Shown here: piece by piece, positions 25,501 to 34,700 of the stretch
Numbering within the stretch: position 1 is the stretch's first letter
Layout of the letters: each line of letters begins with the position of its first letter
Source: an uncultured Treponema sp.
GTDB lineage: Bacteria; Spirochaetota; Spirochaetia; Treponematales; Treponemataceae
DNA length: 43,412 nucleotides
Reading direction: 5' to 3'
NCBI GenBank assembly: GCA_946540605.1
Contig: CAMNIU010000251.1
Location: 1-43,412, forward strand
Made by a program: the position numbers and the translations under genes
Notes under the pieces: generated by a model
The model's input: the letters and a program-made list of their open reading frames with translations, nothing else
Databases searched by the model: none
What the model was told of the DNA's origin: nothing

Positions 25501-26146
25501 ATTATTTCTGCCAGATGTCCAGCAAAACTTAGGCTATGCCTGCCATTTTGCAATTAATTCCTGTGACGTTGAGCCAGACAGTTTTTACGATTTTTTTATA
25601 GCGTCTAAAGTCGCCAACGAAATAGAAACTGGTTCTCCGAAATTCGTGTGCGGTTATTCCGGCACAGAACTTGCATTAACAATTTTTAATCGAATCGGCT
25701 ACGCACCAAAGAAAATGGATTTCGACGATAATTCTATAATGTTTCATCGAAGCAAGGAATATTGGGCCGGATGGATACTCGCATATTATCAATGGATGAC
25801 AGGAATCAGATTTTCAAAGATTCGTGACATCATAAGTTTCAATCAGATTATTCAAATGTATCATCCTCTTCACGAAGCCCCAGAAGAAAAGTTTATTGAA
25901 GCAATGGATGAAATTGTTAGAAAAAACAATATGAACTTCGGCACAAACCTTCACCGCCTCCGCAAAGCCGCCGGCCTCACTCAAAAACAACTCGCCGAAC
26001 TCAGCGGTGTAAATCTCCGCACCCTCCAGCAATACGAAATCGGATCAAAAGACATAAACATGGCCAGCGGAAAATCAATCAACGCTCTGGCCCTTGCCCT
26101 TCACTGTAATTTCTACGATATTATGGAACTGGAAGATTTAGACTGA
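25481..26146 (+). CDS. HTH (XRE) protein paired with DUF3990, putative antitoxin
   Basis: 221 aa. The C-terminal XRE helix-turn-helix (about 153-210) reads LHRLRKAAGLTQKQLAELSG, then VNLRTLQQYEIG. The N-terminal 150 residues are a separate alpha-helical region (ELALTIFNRIG, EYWAGWILAYYQWMTG) that I cannot assign and that may bind the toxin. GAGGAGG 11 nt before the ATG lies inside the upstream gene, so the two are translationally coupled. The probable role is to neutralise DUF3990 and repress the operon through the palindrome at 24793-24816. Confidence 0.82.
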   Translation: MIHAYSKLFLPDVQQNLGYACHFAINSCDVEPDSFYDFFIASKVANEIETGSPKFVCGYSGTELALTIFNRIGYAPKKMDFDDNSIMFHRSKEYWAGWILAYYQWMTGIRFSKIRDIISFNQIIQMYHPLHEAPEEKFIEAMDEIVRKNNMNFGTNLHRLRKAAGLTQKQLAELSGVNLRTLQQYEIGSKDINMASGKSINALALALHCNFYDIMELEDLD

Positions 26147-26158
26147 TTATTTGGGAAT

Positions 26159-26494
26159 CTATCGAACTGAAGCAGACTTTTTATTCAACGTTTTCAAAAG
26201 ATTCAAAACAAGACTCCGTTCATCAGAAGAAAGCTTTTCAAAGGAATTCAGCACCTCAAGTTTTTCACCAGTAACAGCAATTGCGTTTTTATACTCTTTA
26301 CCAGTAACAAGATATTCAACAGAAACTTTAAGAGCTTTAGCTATTTTCTGTGCATTGTAAACACCGGGCTCTTGGGGATTGGTCATAAGATAATGGTCTA
26401 TTGTTCTCTTACCAACTCCTGATTTCTCAGCAAGCTCTTTAGTAGTAATTCCCTGATACTCCATTTCTTCCTTTAAATTTTCTCTGAATCCCAT
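26159..26494 (-). CDS. XRE-family transcriptional regulator
   Basis: 111 aa. The N-terminal HTH (about 5-65) shows LKEEMEYQGITTKELAEKSG, then VGKRTIDHYL and AQKIAKALKVSVEYLVTG. A short C-terminal helical tail follows. It is divergent from the surface lipoprotein operon (starts 118 nt apart) and converges on the DUF3990/HTH pair, 12 nt away. No Shine-Dalgarno sequence is present; TATTAT lies 6 nt before the ATG. Two CTTATTAG copies in the divergent gap are candidate operators, so it may control both itself and the lipoproteins. Confidence 0.85.
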   Translation of the reverse strand: MGFRENLKEEMEYQGITTKELAEKSGVGKRTIDHYLMTNPQEPGVYNAQKIAKALKVSVEYLVTGKEYKNAIAVTGEKLEVLNSFEKLSSDERSLVLNLLKTLNKKSASVR

Positions 26495-26508
26495 AAATAA
26501 ATAATACT

Positions 26509-26546
26509 CTTATTAGGGTAACAATATTATAAATTTGCCTTATTAG
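26509..26546. promoter_or_regulatory. Direct-repeat operators (CTTATTAG) in divergent gap
   Basis: CTTATTAG occurs at 26509-26516 and at 26539-26546, exactly 30 bp (about three helical turns) apart. The first sits just upstream of the XRE gene's -10, and the second overlaps the -35 and spacer of the lipoprotein promoter. Confidence 0.5.
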
Positions 26547-26563
26547 CGGTTGAGTGATAAAAT
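26535..26563 (+). promoter_or_regulatory. Promoter of the surface lipoprotein operon
   Basis: TTGCCT (26535-26540), a 17-bp spacer and TAAAAT (26558-26563). The predicted start near 26570 gives a leader of about 40 nt to the TTG start at 26612. Confidence 0.65.
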
Positions 26564-26601
26564 ATATACCTTGAAAGCGGTATGTCACTGTATTTTCACA
26601 C

Positions 26602-26610
26602 GGAGGAAGG
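26602..26610 (+). promoter_or_regulatory. Ribosome-binding site deciding a TTG start
   Basis: GGAGGAAGG is the strongest Shine-Dalgarno sequence in the region and precedes TTG at 26612 at proper distance. The ATG at 26582 has none. Confidence 0.7.
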
Positions 26611-26611
26611 A

Positions 26612-29389
26612 TTGAAAAAACTATTTAATGGGAAAATTAAATCTACAAAGTTTTCTGATATATTTTTGCTTTTATATTTTCTATCCCTAATATTACTTTC
26701 TTCTTGTGAAATAACAGTTTCTCCCAATATTCCTCCTTATGTTACAGATATAAAAATATCATCAATGCCGATAAAAAATGTTTATCATATAGGTGAATCA
26801 GTTGACTATACAGGCTTAAAAATATCCGCAACATATTCCGATGGAAGCGAAAAAGAAATTACAGATTACACACTTTCTTTAGAAGACGGAACAATTCTTT
26901 CAAAAGAACAGACTTATACAATAGAAATTAAGTATAAAGAGTTTTCTCAATCATTCACTATTGAAGTTTTACCAATAATGATAGGAATAAAGATAGCTTC
27001 ACTCCCTAAAAAGCTAACTTATTACGTTGGTGAACCAATTGATTACACAGGACTAGAAATTGCAGAAATATATTCTGATGGAACCATAAAAGAGATTGCT
27101 GACTACACCCTATCTTTAGGCACCGGAACAATTCTTTCAAAAGAACAATCATATACAATAGAAGTTCAATATAAGAGTTTCTCTCAAACTTTCACTATTG
27201 ATGTTTTACCGGTAATAACAGGAATAAAGATAGCTTCACTCCCTAAAAAGACAACCTACTACATTGGTGAAACAATCGATTATAATGGACTAAAAATTTC
27301 AGAAACATATTCCGATGGCTCCGTAAAAGAAACTACTAACTACACTCTATCTTTAGAAAACGGAACAATTCTTTCAAAAGAACAGACATATGTAATAGAA
27401 GTTCAATACAAGGGATTCTCTCAAACTTTCAACATCGAAGTTCTACCTGTTATAACAGGAATACAGATTCTTTCTCTTCCTCTAAAGATAACATATTACA
27501 TTGGTGATTCTGTTAATTATGATGGATTAAAAGTAGCAGTTACATATTCAAACGGTACCGAAGAAGAAATTACGAATTACGAGATTTCCTTAAAGAGCGG
27601 AACTGTTCTTTCAAAAGAACAAACCTGCATTATAACAGTTCAATATAAAGATTTTTCTCAATCTTTCAATATTGAAATCTTACCAATAATGACTGGTATA
27701 AAGATAACCTCGCTTCCTAACAAGACAGTCTACTATGACAGGGAAGCTATAGATTATACAGGCCTAAAAATATCAGAAACATATTCCGATGGAACCGAAA
27801 AAGAAATTACAGATTATACTCTTTCCCTAAAAAAAGGCTCAATCCTTACATCAAAACAAATAAACAAAATAGAGGTCAATTATAAGGGATTTTCTCAAAC
27901 TTTCAATATTGATGTTTTACCTGTTATTACAGGGCTAAATATAAAATCACTTCCAGAGAAAACAGTTTACTACGTTGGAGAAACTGTTAATTACGCAGGA
28001 TTAAAAATAACAGCTTCATATTCAGATGACAGCGAAAAAGAAATTACAGATTACACACTTTCTTTGCATAATGGAACGCCACTTGCAAAAGAGGAAAACT
28101 ACGTCATAAATGTACAGTACGAGGGATATTCTCAAGCATTCACTATTGAAGTGTTACCAGTAATGACAGGAATAAAACTGCTCTCTCTTCCACTAAAAAC
28201 AACCTATTATGTTGGTGATTCAGTAAATTACAATGGATTAAAAATTGCAGCTACTTATTCAAATGGAAACGAGAAAGAAATTACAGACTACACTCTTTCC
28301 TTTGAAAATGGAGCGACTCTTTCTAAAGAGCAGACTTACAAAATAGAAGTTCAGTACAAGGAGTTTTCTCAATTTTTCAATATAGAAGTTTTACCTGTAA
28401 TGACAGGTATAAAGATAGCTTCTTTGCCAGCAAAAACAGTTTATTATGATGGAGAATCTTTCAATTATGATGGTCTAAAAATATCATTGACATATTCAGA
28501 TAAGACAGAAAAAGAAATTACAGATTATACAGTTTCTTTACCAAACGGAACGATTCTTTCTTCAAAGCAAAACTACACAATAGAAGTTCTGTATAAGAAT
28601 TTTTCAAAAGCATTCAACATAGAAGTACTGCCAGTAATGACAGGTATAAAAGTTCTCTCTCTTCCACTAAAAACAACCTATTACGTTGGAGAATGTATCA
28701 ATTATGATGGATTAAAAATTCTAGCTACTTACTCAGACGGCAGTGAAAAACAACTTACAAACTATACACTTTCTTTTGCAAATGGAACGACTCTTTCAAA
28801 AGAACAAACGTATACAATCGAAGTTCAGTACAATGAGTTTTCACAAAACTTCAACATTGAAGTATTACCAGTAATGACAGGAATAAAGATAACTTCTCTG
28901 CCAGAAAAAACTGTCTATCACGTTAGTGAATCTGTTGATTATACAGGGCTAAAAATAGCTGCTACCTATTCTGATACTCATGAGGAAGAAATTACTGACT
29001 ATACACTTTCCTTAAATAACGGAAGTAATCTTACAAGAGCTCAAACATATACAGTTATAATTCAATACAATGGATTTTCTACATCATTTGATATAGAAAT
29101 ACTTCCGAACAAAGTCAGTGTAATTCAAGTCACACTACCAGAACATTTTGATGTAGAAAACTTATTATCGTATGAAGAAGATAACCATAAATTCATCGCA
29201 AAAGCTGGATTTACAGAATATATATGGTGGTTAGATTCAGAAAAACTGTCAAACAAAACAGCAATCTATTCCTTAAATACCTCAAATCTTTCCTCGGGTT
29301 ATCATTTTTTAATGATTCTCGTAAAAACTTCTGATGGCGAAAGATTTTCTGCAACAGCAACCATTAATATTTTGAGAGAGGAGCGATAA
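26612..29389 (+). CDS. Surface lipoprotein with ten tandem group-3 Ig-like repeats
   Basis: About 925 aa, starting at TTG 26612. This yields MKKLFNGK, a hydrophobic stretch and the lipobox ILLSSC with C32. Ten consecutive 79-residue repeats (DNA 26741-29110) each read roughly GIKIxSLPxKTxYYVGE, NYxGLKIxATYSDG, EITDYTLSL, GTxLSKEQTYTIEVQY, FSQxFNIEVLPV. This is the bacterial Ig-like group 3 (Big_3) pattern. A last domain of about 90 aa has the YIWWLDSEK motif shared with the next protein. It is probably an exposed stalk or adhesin. The near-identity of the units makes length variation by recombination likely. It is the first of three cotranscribed lipoprotein genes. Confidence 0.88.
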   Translation: MKKLFNGKIKSTKFSDIFLLLYFLSLILLSSCEITVSPNIPPYVTDIKISSMPIKNVYHIGESVDYTGLKISATYSDGSEKEITDYTLSLEDGTILSKEQTYTIEIKYKEFSQSFTIEVLPIMIGIKIASLPKKLTYYVGEPIDYTGLEIAEIYSDGTIKEIADYTLSLGTGTILSKEQSYTIEVQYKSFSQTFTIDVLPVITGIKIASLPKKTTYYIGETIDYNGLKISETYSDGSVKETTNYTLSLENGTILSKEQTYVIEVQYKGFSQTFNIEVLPVITGIQILSLPLKITYYIGDSVNYDGLKVAVTYSNGTEEEITNYEISLKSGTVLSKEQTCIITVQYKDFSQSFNIEILPIMTGIKITSLPNKTVYYDREAIDYTGLKISETYSDGTEKEITDYTLSLKKGSILTSKQINKIEVNYKGFSQTFNIDVLPVITGLNIKSLPEKTVYYVGETVNYAGLKITASYSDDSEKEITDYTLSLHNGTPLAKEENYVINVQYEGYSQAFTIEVLPVMTGIKLLSLPLKTTYYVGDSVNYNGLKIAATYSNGNEKEITDYTLSFENGATLSKEQTYKIEVQYKEFSQFFNIEVLPVMTGIKIASLPAKTVYYDGESFNYDGLKISLTYSDKTEKEITDYTVSLPNGTILSSKQNYTIEVLYKNFSKAFNIEVLPVMTGIKVLSLPLKTTYYVGECINYDGLKILATYSDGSEKQLTNYTLSFANGTTLSKEQTYTIEVQYNEFSQNFNIEVLPVMTGIKITSLPEKTVYHVSESVDYTGLKIAATYSDTHEEEITDYTLSLNNGSNLTRAQTYTVIIQYNGFSTSFDIEILPNKVSVIQVTLPEHFDVENLLSYEEDNHKFIAKAGFTEYIWWLDSEKLSNKTAIYSLNTSNLSSGYHFLMILVKTSDGERFSATATINILREER
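26741..29110 (+). repeat. Ten tandem 237-bp coding repeats
   Basis: In-frame units of 237 bp encode 79 aa each, with no spacer between them. Units 7 and 9 and units 2 and 3 look most alike at DNA level. Such an array can expand or contract by recombination without breaking the frame. Confidence 0.88.
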
Positions 29390-29391
29390 AA

Positions 29392-31767
29392 ATGAAAAAC
29401 AAAAAAACTCTTTTTTCAATTATAGCACTAGGATTAATGTTCGCTTCCTGCAAACAGCTAACTTTAAATTTAGAAAAAGAAATTGAAAAATCAGAAAACT
29501 CTGCATCCTTTCTAAAAGTTACTTTACAGGAAGTACCATCAAGAACCATTCTTCCAGAAAAATACAATTATACTGACTTCGATTACGAATTATATGGTAC
29601 AAATTCTGATGGTAACCAATCCTTATTACAAACCTGGACAAACTATGAAGATATGACCTCCTCAAAGGTTAATATAAAGACGGGTGAATGGATTTTTGAA
29701 CTTCATGCTATAAAAAATTCTGAAATTGCACTAACAGGAGTTTATTCCACAAGCATTCAGTTAGGAGAAAATGCCGTCTCTTTCACACTAACTGAGTCAT
29801 CATATGGCAATGGAAATTTATTTGTTGAGTTTTATGTTTCTAAAAATATAGCGCAAAAAATTGAAGCAAAGCTGCTTTCAGAATATGGTTCTTCTATAGA
29901 AGGGTTCGAAAATACGAACTTACTTACAGAATATGATTCTACAAAAGAAAAAAACAAAGCGATTTATCAACTAACCAACATTCCAAAAGGATATTATCTG
30001 GTTCGCTTTTTCCTTTATAAAAATGAAACTGATACAAATTATTCCTCAGTTTATAACACATTTGCTCGTATTGAACCATGTTTCACAAGTTACGGAGTTG
30101 AAGAAATAGATTTATCAGAAAATCTGTACGAAGTATCTATTCCACTTGATCATATAGAAATTTTGAATATACCAAATACCACAGTCTATTATGCAGAACA
30201 ACATCTATCTCTTGAAGGTCTGGAAGTAAACGCTTGTTATAAAGACGGAAGAAAAGAAAAAATAACAAACTACACAACCTCAATGGAAGAAGGAGACCTA
30301 CTTGCTCCAACAGATAAACTTATTACTATTGCTTATGGAGAGTTTACAGATTCTTTCGAAATATCAGTAATACCAAATACTATTGATGGTATTTACGTAA
30401 CAGTCCCGTCTCTTGAACAAGACATATCAGGTTTATTGTCTTATTCAAACACAACAAACATTTTTACAGCAAAGAGTGGATTTTCTGCTTATGAATGGTG
30501 GCTTGATGGAGAGAAAGAAAATAATCAAACACGTTATTTTACAGTTAATTCATCGCTACTATCATCTGGAAATCATAATCTAATGCTTGTTGTTAAAGAT
30601 TATTCTGGAAAGAAATATTCCGCCTCATCTGAATTTGTTATTTATGAAAACTCATTATCATTTATCAAAGTAACAATTGAAAATCTCACTGAAATTTCAA
30701 GCTTACTATCTTTTGATGAAACCTCATTTACTGCAACTTCTGGATTTATGAAATACATTTGGTGGCTGGATGATAAACTACAGACTGTAAGCGATAACAT
30801 ATTTACATTACCGGACAATCTTAATCCCGGCCATCACACTGTAACAGTAATTGTCAGAGATAATCAAAATAATTATTTTTCAGAATCAAAAACCGTTTCT
30901 GTTACAAAAGATAATCTCAAATTAGATGAAAATATCAATACAAATATCACTGTAAAAATACTTGATTATCAAGATAATAACGATTTGCTAACGTATGATG
31001 ATAAATTGCAACGTTTTGTAGCAAAAAAAGGCTATACCTCTTATGTTTGGTGGATTGATAGCACAAAGCAAAATGAAACCAAAAACTATTATACACTCAC
31101 AAATACTATCAACAAAGGCAATCATACAATTGTAATTGTAGTTCAAGATTCTAAAGGAAATATTTATTCAGCCTCAAGAAGTTTTTACATTTCTGCAGAG
31201 AATTTACAATTAGATGATATTAGCGACACGACTAATATTTATGTAAGTTTTCCAAACTACGATGAGGTCATTGATTTCCTAACCTATGATAATGAAAACC
31301 AGAAATTTGAAGCTCAAAAGGGATATCAAACCTATTCCTGGTGGATTGACGGTACAAAAATAACCGAAACAAACAAATCATTCAAATTGAAAGAATCTGA
31401 TTATTCAATTGGCAATCATACTGTAATGCTTGTTGTAACAGATTCAAATGGTAATACATATTCAGCTTCAAAAATTTTTACAATATCTGGAAATTACATG
31501 GACACATATTGCGCAAATACTGCTATCTATGTAGTTCTACCAACATATCAGGAAATTGAAGATTTATTGATTTATGACGATTCGCTTTTCATTGCAAAAT
31601 CAGGCTTTTCAACTTATACATGGTGGATTGATGACATTAAAACATCTCAAACAGGAAAGAGATTCAATATTAGTAATCTTAGTAAAGGAAACCACAATCT
31701 TATGATTGTTGTTGAAACGACATCAGGCGCAGTGTATTCCTCTACTGCTGAAATAGCAATTTATTAG
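29392..31767 (+). CDS. Surface lipoprotein with one Ig-like and five 'WWxD' repeats
   Basis: 791 aa. The signal peptide ends in the lipobox MFASC (C20). Residues about 40-250 form a domain shared with the downstream BspA-like protein (RTILP near the start, GNGNLFVEFYV, IPKGYYLVRFFLYKN, FARIEPCFTSYGVEEI). One Ig-like group-3 domain (about 252-328) matches the repeats of the upstream protein. Five domains of about 90 aa follow, each with SGFxxYxWWLD or WWID, then GNHxLMLVVxDxxGxxYSAS. The start lies 2 nt after the previous stop, with GAGAGGAGCG upstream. Likely a surface-exposed binding protein; the ligand is unknown. Confidence 0.85.
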   Translation: MKNKKTLFSIIALGLMFASCKQLTLNLEKEIEKSENSASFLKVTLQEVPSRTILPEKYNYTDFDYELYGTNSDGNQSLLQTWTNYEDMTSSKVNIKTGEWIFELHAIKNSEIALTGVYSTSIQLGENAVSFTLTESSYGNGNLFVEFYVSKNIAQKIEAKLLSEYGSSIEGFENTNLLTEYDSTKEKNKAIYQLTNIPKGYYLVRFFLYKNETDTNYSSVYNTFARIEPCFTSYGVEEIDLSENLYEVSIPLDHIEILNIPNTTVYYAEQHLSLEGLEVNACYKDGRKEKITNYTTSMEEGDLLAPTDKLITIAYGEFTDSFEISVIPNTIDGIYVTVPSLEQDISGLLSYSNTTNIFTAKSGFSAYEWWLDGEKENNQTRYFTVNSSLLSSGNHNLMLVVKDYSGKKYSASSEFVIYENSLSFIKVTIENLTEISSLLSFDETSFTATSGFMKYIWWLDDKLQTVSDNIFTLPDNLNPGHHTVTVIVRDNQNNYFSESKTVSVTKDNLKLDENINTNITVKILDYQDNNDLLTYDDKLQRFVAKKGYTSYVWWIDSTKQNETKNYYTLTNTINKGNHTIVIVVQDSKGNIYSASRSFYISAENLQLDDISDTTNIYVSFPNYDEVIDFLTYDNENQKFEAQKGYQTYSWWIDGTKITETNKSFKLKESDYSIGNHTVMLVVTDSNGNTYSASKIFTISGNYMDTYCANTAIYVVLPTYQEIEDLLIYDDSLFIAKSGFSTYTWWIDDIKTSQTGKRFNISNLSKGNHNLMIVVETTSGAVYSSTAEIAIY

Positions 31768-31792
31768 TAATTCATAGAAGAAGGAGAATTAT

Positions 31793-34700
31793 ATGAAAAT
31801 CAAAAACTTAATGTTCATTTTCAGTACATTACTGTTAGCAACTGCTTTTAATGGATGCAGTAATAACAATGAAGATGTTACTTTGAATTATGAAGACCGA
31901 GCGTATATTACGGTCAACATTTCAAATGAAACTGCAAGAACAGTTCTTCCAACAGCCCTTTCTCGTGATGAACTTTCTTATGTCTTAAAAGGTAGAAAAG
32001 CATCCGAAAGTGCCATGACACAGCTTGATTCATGGGCTAATTATTCTGCTTTACAAAACATGTCCAAAATTGAACTTTCAGTTGCTGATTGGTATTTTAC
32101 CTTGGAAGCATCCAAAGGAGATACTGTAGTTCTCACTTCAACCATTTCAAAATCAATCAGCTATGGTAACAACAGTTTATCATTTACTCTCAATGAAGTT
32201 TCCACAGGAAACGGTAGTTTAAAGGTTAGCTTAAAATATCCTGCAAATGGCATTGCAAAGGTTACAGCCGGACTTTTTGATTTAAATGGAACTGCTATAA
32301 CTGGTTATACTGCACAAAATCTTACAGCAACTACAACTAACGGAAAATCTACAGTCACATACAATAAGACTTCTGTTGCAAAAGGTTCATATATTCTTCG
32401 TTTTTATCTATATCAAAATGCATCTGATTCAACATATACAAATACTTACAGTGTAATAGTTCGTATTGCTCCTGGTTGTGCTACCACAGGTGCAGAAGAA
32501 ATCGAAAAACTCAATACAGTCTATTCAATTACGTATGAATTAAATGAAGGTAATTGGGACGATGATATTTACATTCCACTTTCTTATACAAACTATACAA
32601 CAATTACATTACCTGTTACCTTATCAAAAGAAGGAGCTGTATTTGCCGGTTGGTATGATAATGCAGAACTTACAGGTCAAAAAGTAACTGAAATACCTTT
32701 GGGAACTGATGGAAATAAAACTTATTATGCAAAATGGATTACTGAACTTACCTGTACAGCGGCAGAGTTTTATTCAGCATTTAAGGGATATAATGATGGT
32801 ACCGTTACTGTAAAAATTACAGATACAAATCCATCAATGAGTTATATTAGAACTGCTCTTGATTCAACTGGCGTAAAGGTAAATCTGGATTTGTCTGAAT
32901 GTACAAGTTTAACATCTATTCCAGGAAGAACTTTTGCGAATTGTGAAAATCTTGCAGGAATTACACTTCCTTCTTCAGTAACTTCCATTGCAGATTCTGC
33001 TTTTATGAATAATAAAATTATTACATCTGTTGTAATTCCAAATTCAGTTTTGAGCATTGGCAAACAAGCATTCTCCGGTTGTAGCGCGCTAACAACAATA
33101 AATCTTGGAACTGGAGTAAGAACACTTGGATATGGAGCTTTTGAAAATTGCACCTCTCTTACTTCAATTGAAGTTCCTGACAGTATAACCTCTTTGGGCG
33201 AACACGCATTCTCTGGTTGTTCAAAATTGGAAAGCGTAGAACTTGGCGAAAATGTTACTACAATTAATTCATATTGTTTCTCTGGTTGTTCAAAACTCAC
33301 ATCTGTAACAATGAGTGATAATGTCGCTGTTATTTCAAGCAATGCATTTTCAGATTGTAAAAAGCTTGCTACATTAACACTTTCTGCAGCATTGGAAAAT
33401 ATCGGCAAAAATGCGTTTGCAAATTGTGATGAACTTTCTGAACTTATAATTCCAGAAACTGTAGTTTCAATAGACAATAACGCTTTTGAAAACTGTAAAA
33501 AACTCACAACCCTTGTTGTTCCAAATAATGTTACATCAATTGGAAGTTCTGTTTTCAAAGGATGTAAAAACATTGCAATAACAATAAACAATACACTTCT
33601 TAACTCTATTGCGCCCGCAGAAGACAGTACAAGCAAAGAAAATACTCTCCTTGCAGGATGTAAAAACTACACAATTACAGTTACTGGCGGAACTACGACA
33701 TTAGCTGCATACTGCTTCTATAATTGTACAGAATTAAAGTCTATTACATTCCCATCTAATTTAAAAGAAATAGGTGCATATTGTTTTTATAATTGTACAG
33801 GATTATCTGATTTGACATTGCCAAGTGGATTAACAACAGTAGGAAATTATGCTTTTGCAAAGTGTGATGGTTTTACAACAATTTCTTTACCGAACACAGT
33901 TACAAGTATTGGAAAGCACGTCTTCTCAGCATGTTCGAATTTGCAGGATCTTACTTTGTCTAATACATTGCAAAGTATCGGTACATATGCATTCGAAAAA
34001 TGTATAAAACTTCCTAGAATTGTAATTCCAGATTCAGTTACAACAATTGGAGAATACGCATTTAAGGAAACAAGCAATATTGAAATTACGATAAAGAATG
34101 GTCTTTTGACAAGTTTTGCGCCTACATCAATATCTTCATCTTTTACAAATTATTTGTTCAAAGACTGTTTAAATTATTCTATTATTCTCTCATCCGCATC
34201 AACTACTATTAGTGATTATGCATTTGCATATTGTTCATCCCTTAAATCAATTACTATTCCAGAAACAGTTCTTTCTATAGGAGAATATGCATTCTATAAG
34301 TGTAGTTCTTTGGAAGGTGTTGCCGTACCTAGTTCAGTTACCTCAGTTGGTAAATCTGCATTTTATGGTTGTTCATCTGCCAAAGAAATTACCTTACCAA
34401 ATGATATTGAAGTTATAAACACACATACCTTCTATGACTGTTCTTCACTTGAATCTATTCAAATTCCAGCAAATACAACAATTATAGAAAATTATGCTTT
34501 TGCCAAATGCTATGCATTAGAAACAATCGAAATCCCAAATCAAGTTTCTAGTATTGGGTATTTTGCGTTCTCAGATTGTTCAGAACTTACTAATATAACC
34601 CTTGGTATCAGAGTTGAAAGTATTGGGCAATGCGCATTTAAGAATTGTTCACGTCTTACAAGCATAGTTATTCCTAATAATGTAACAAGTATTGGAACAA

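Noticed and set aside
26159-26494. Prophage repressor and lysogeny region
   Set aside because: The small XRE protein with divergent operators looks phage-like, but no integrase, Cro, structural or lysis gene is nearby.
32842-33636. 264-codon open frame antisense to the LRR repeats
   Set aside because: The frame is open because the opposite strand is a regular repeat; its product is itself a shadow of the LRR periodicity.
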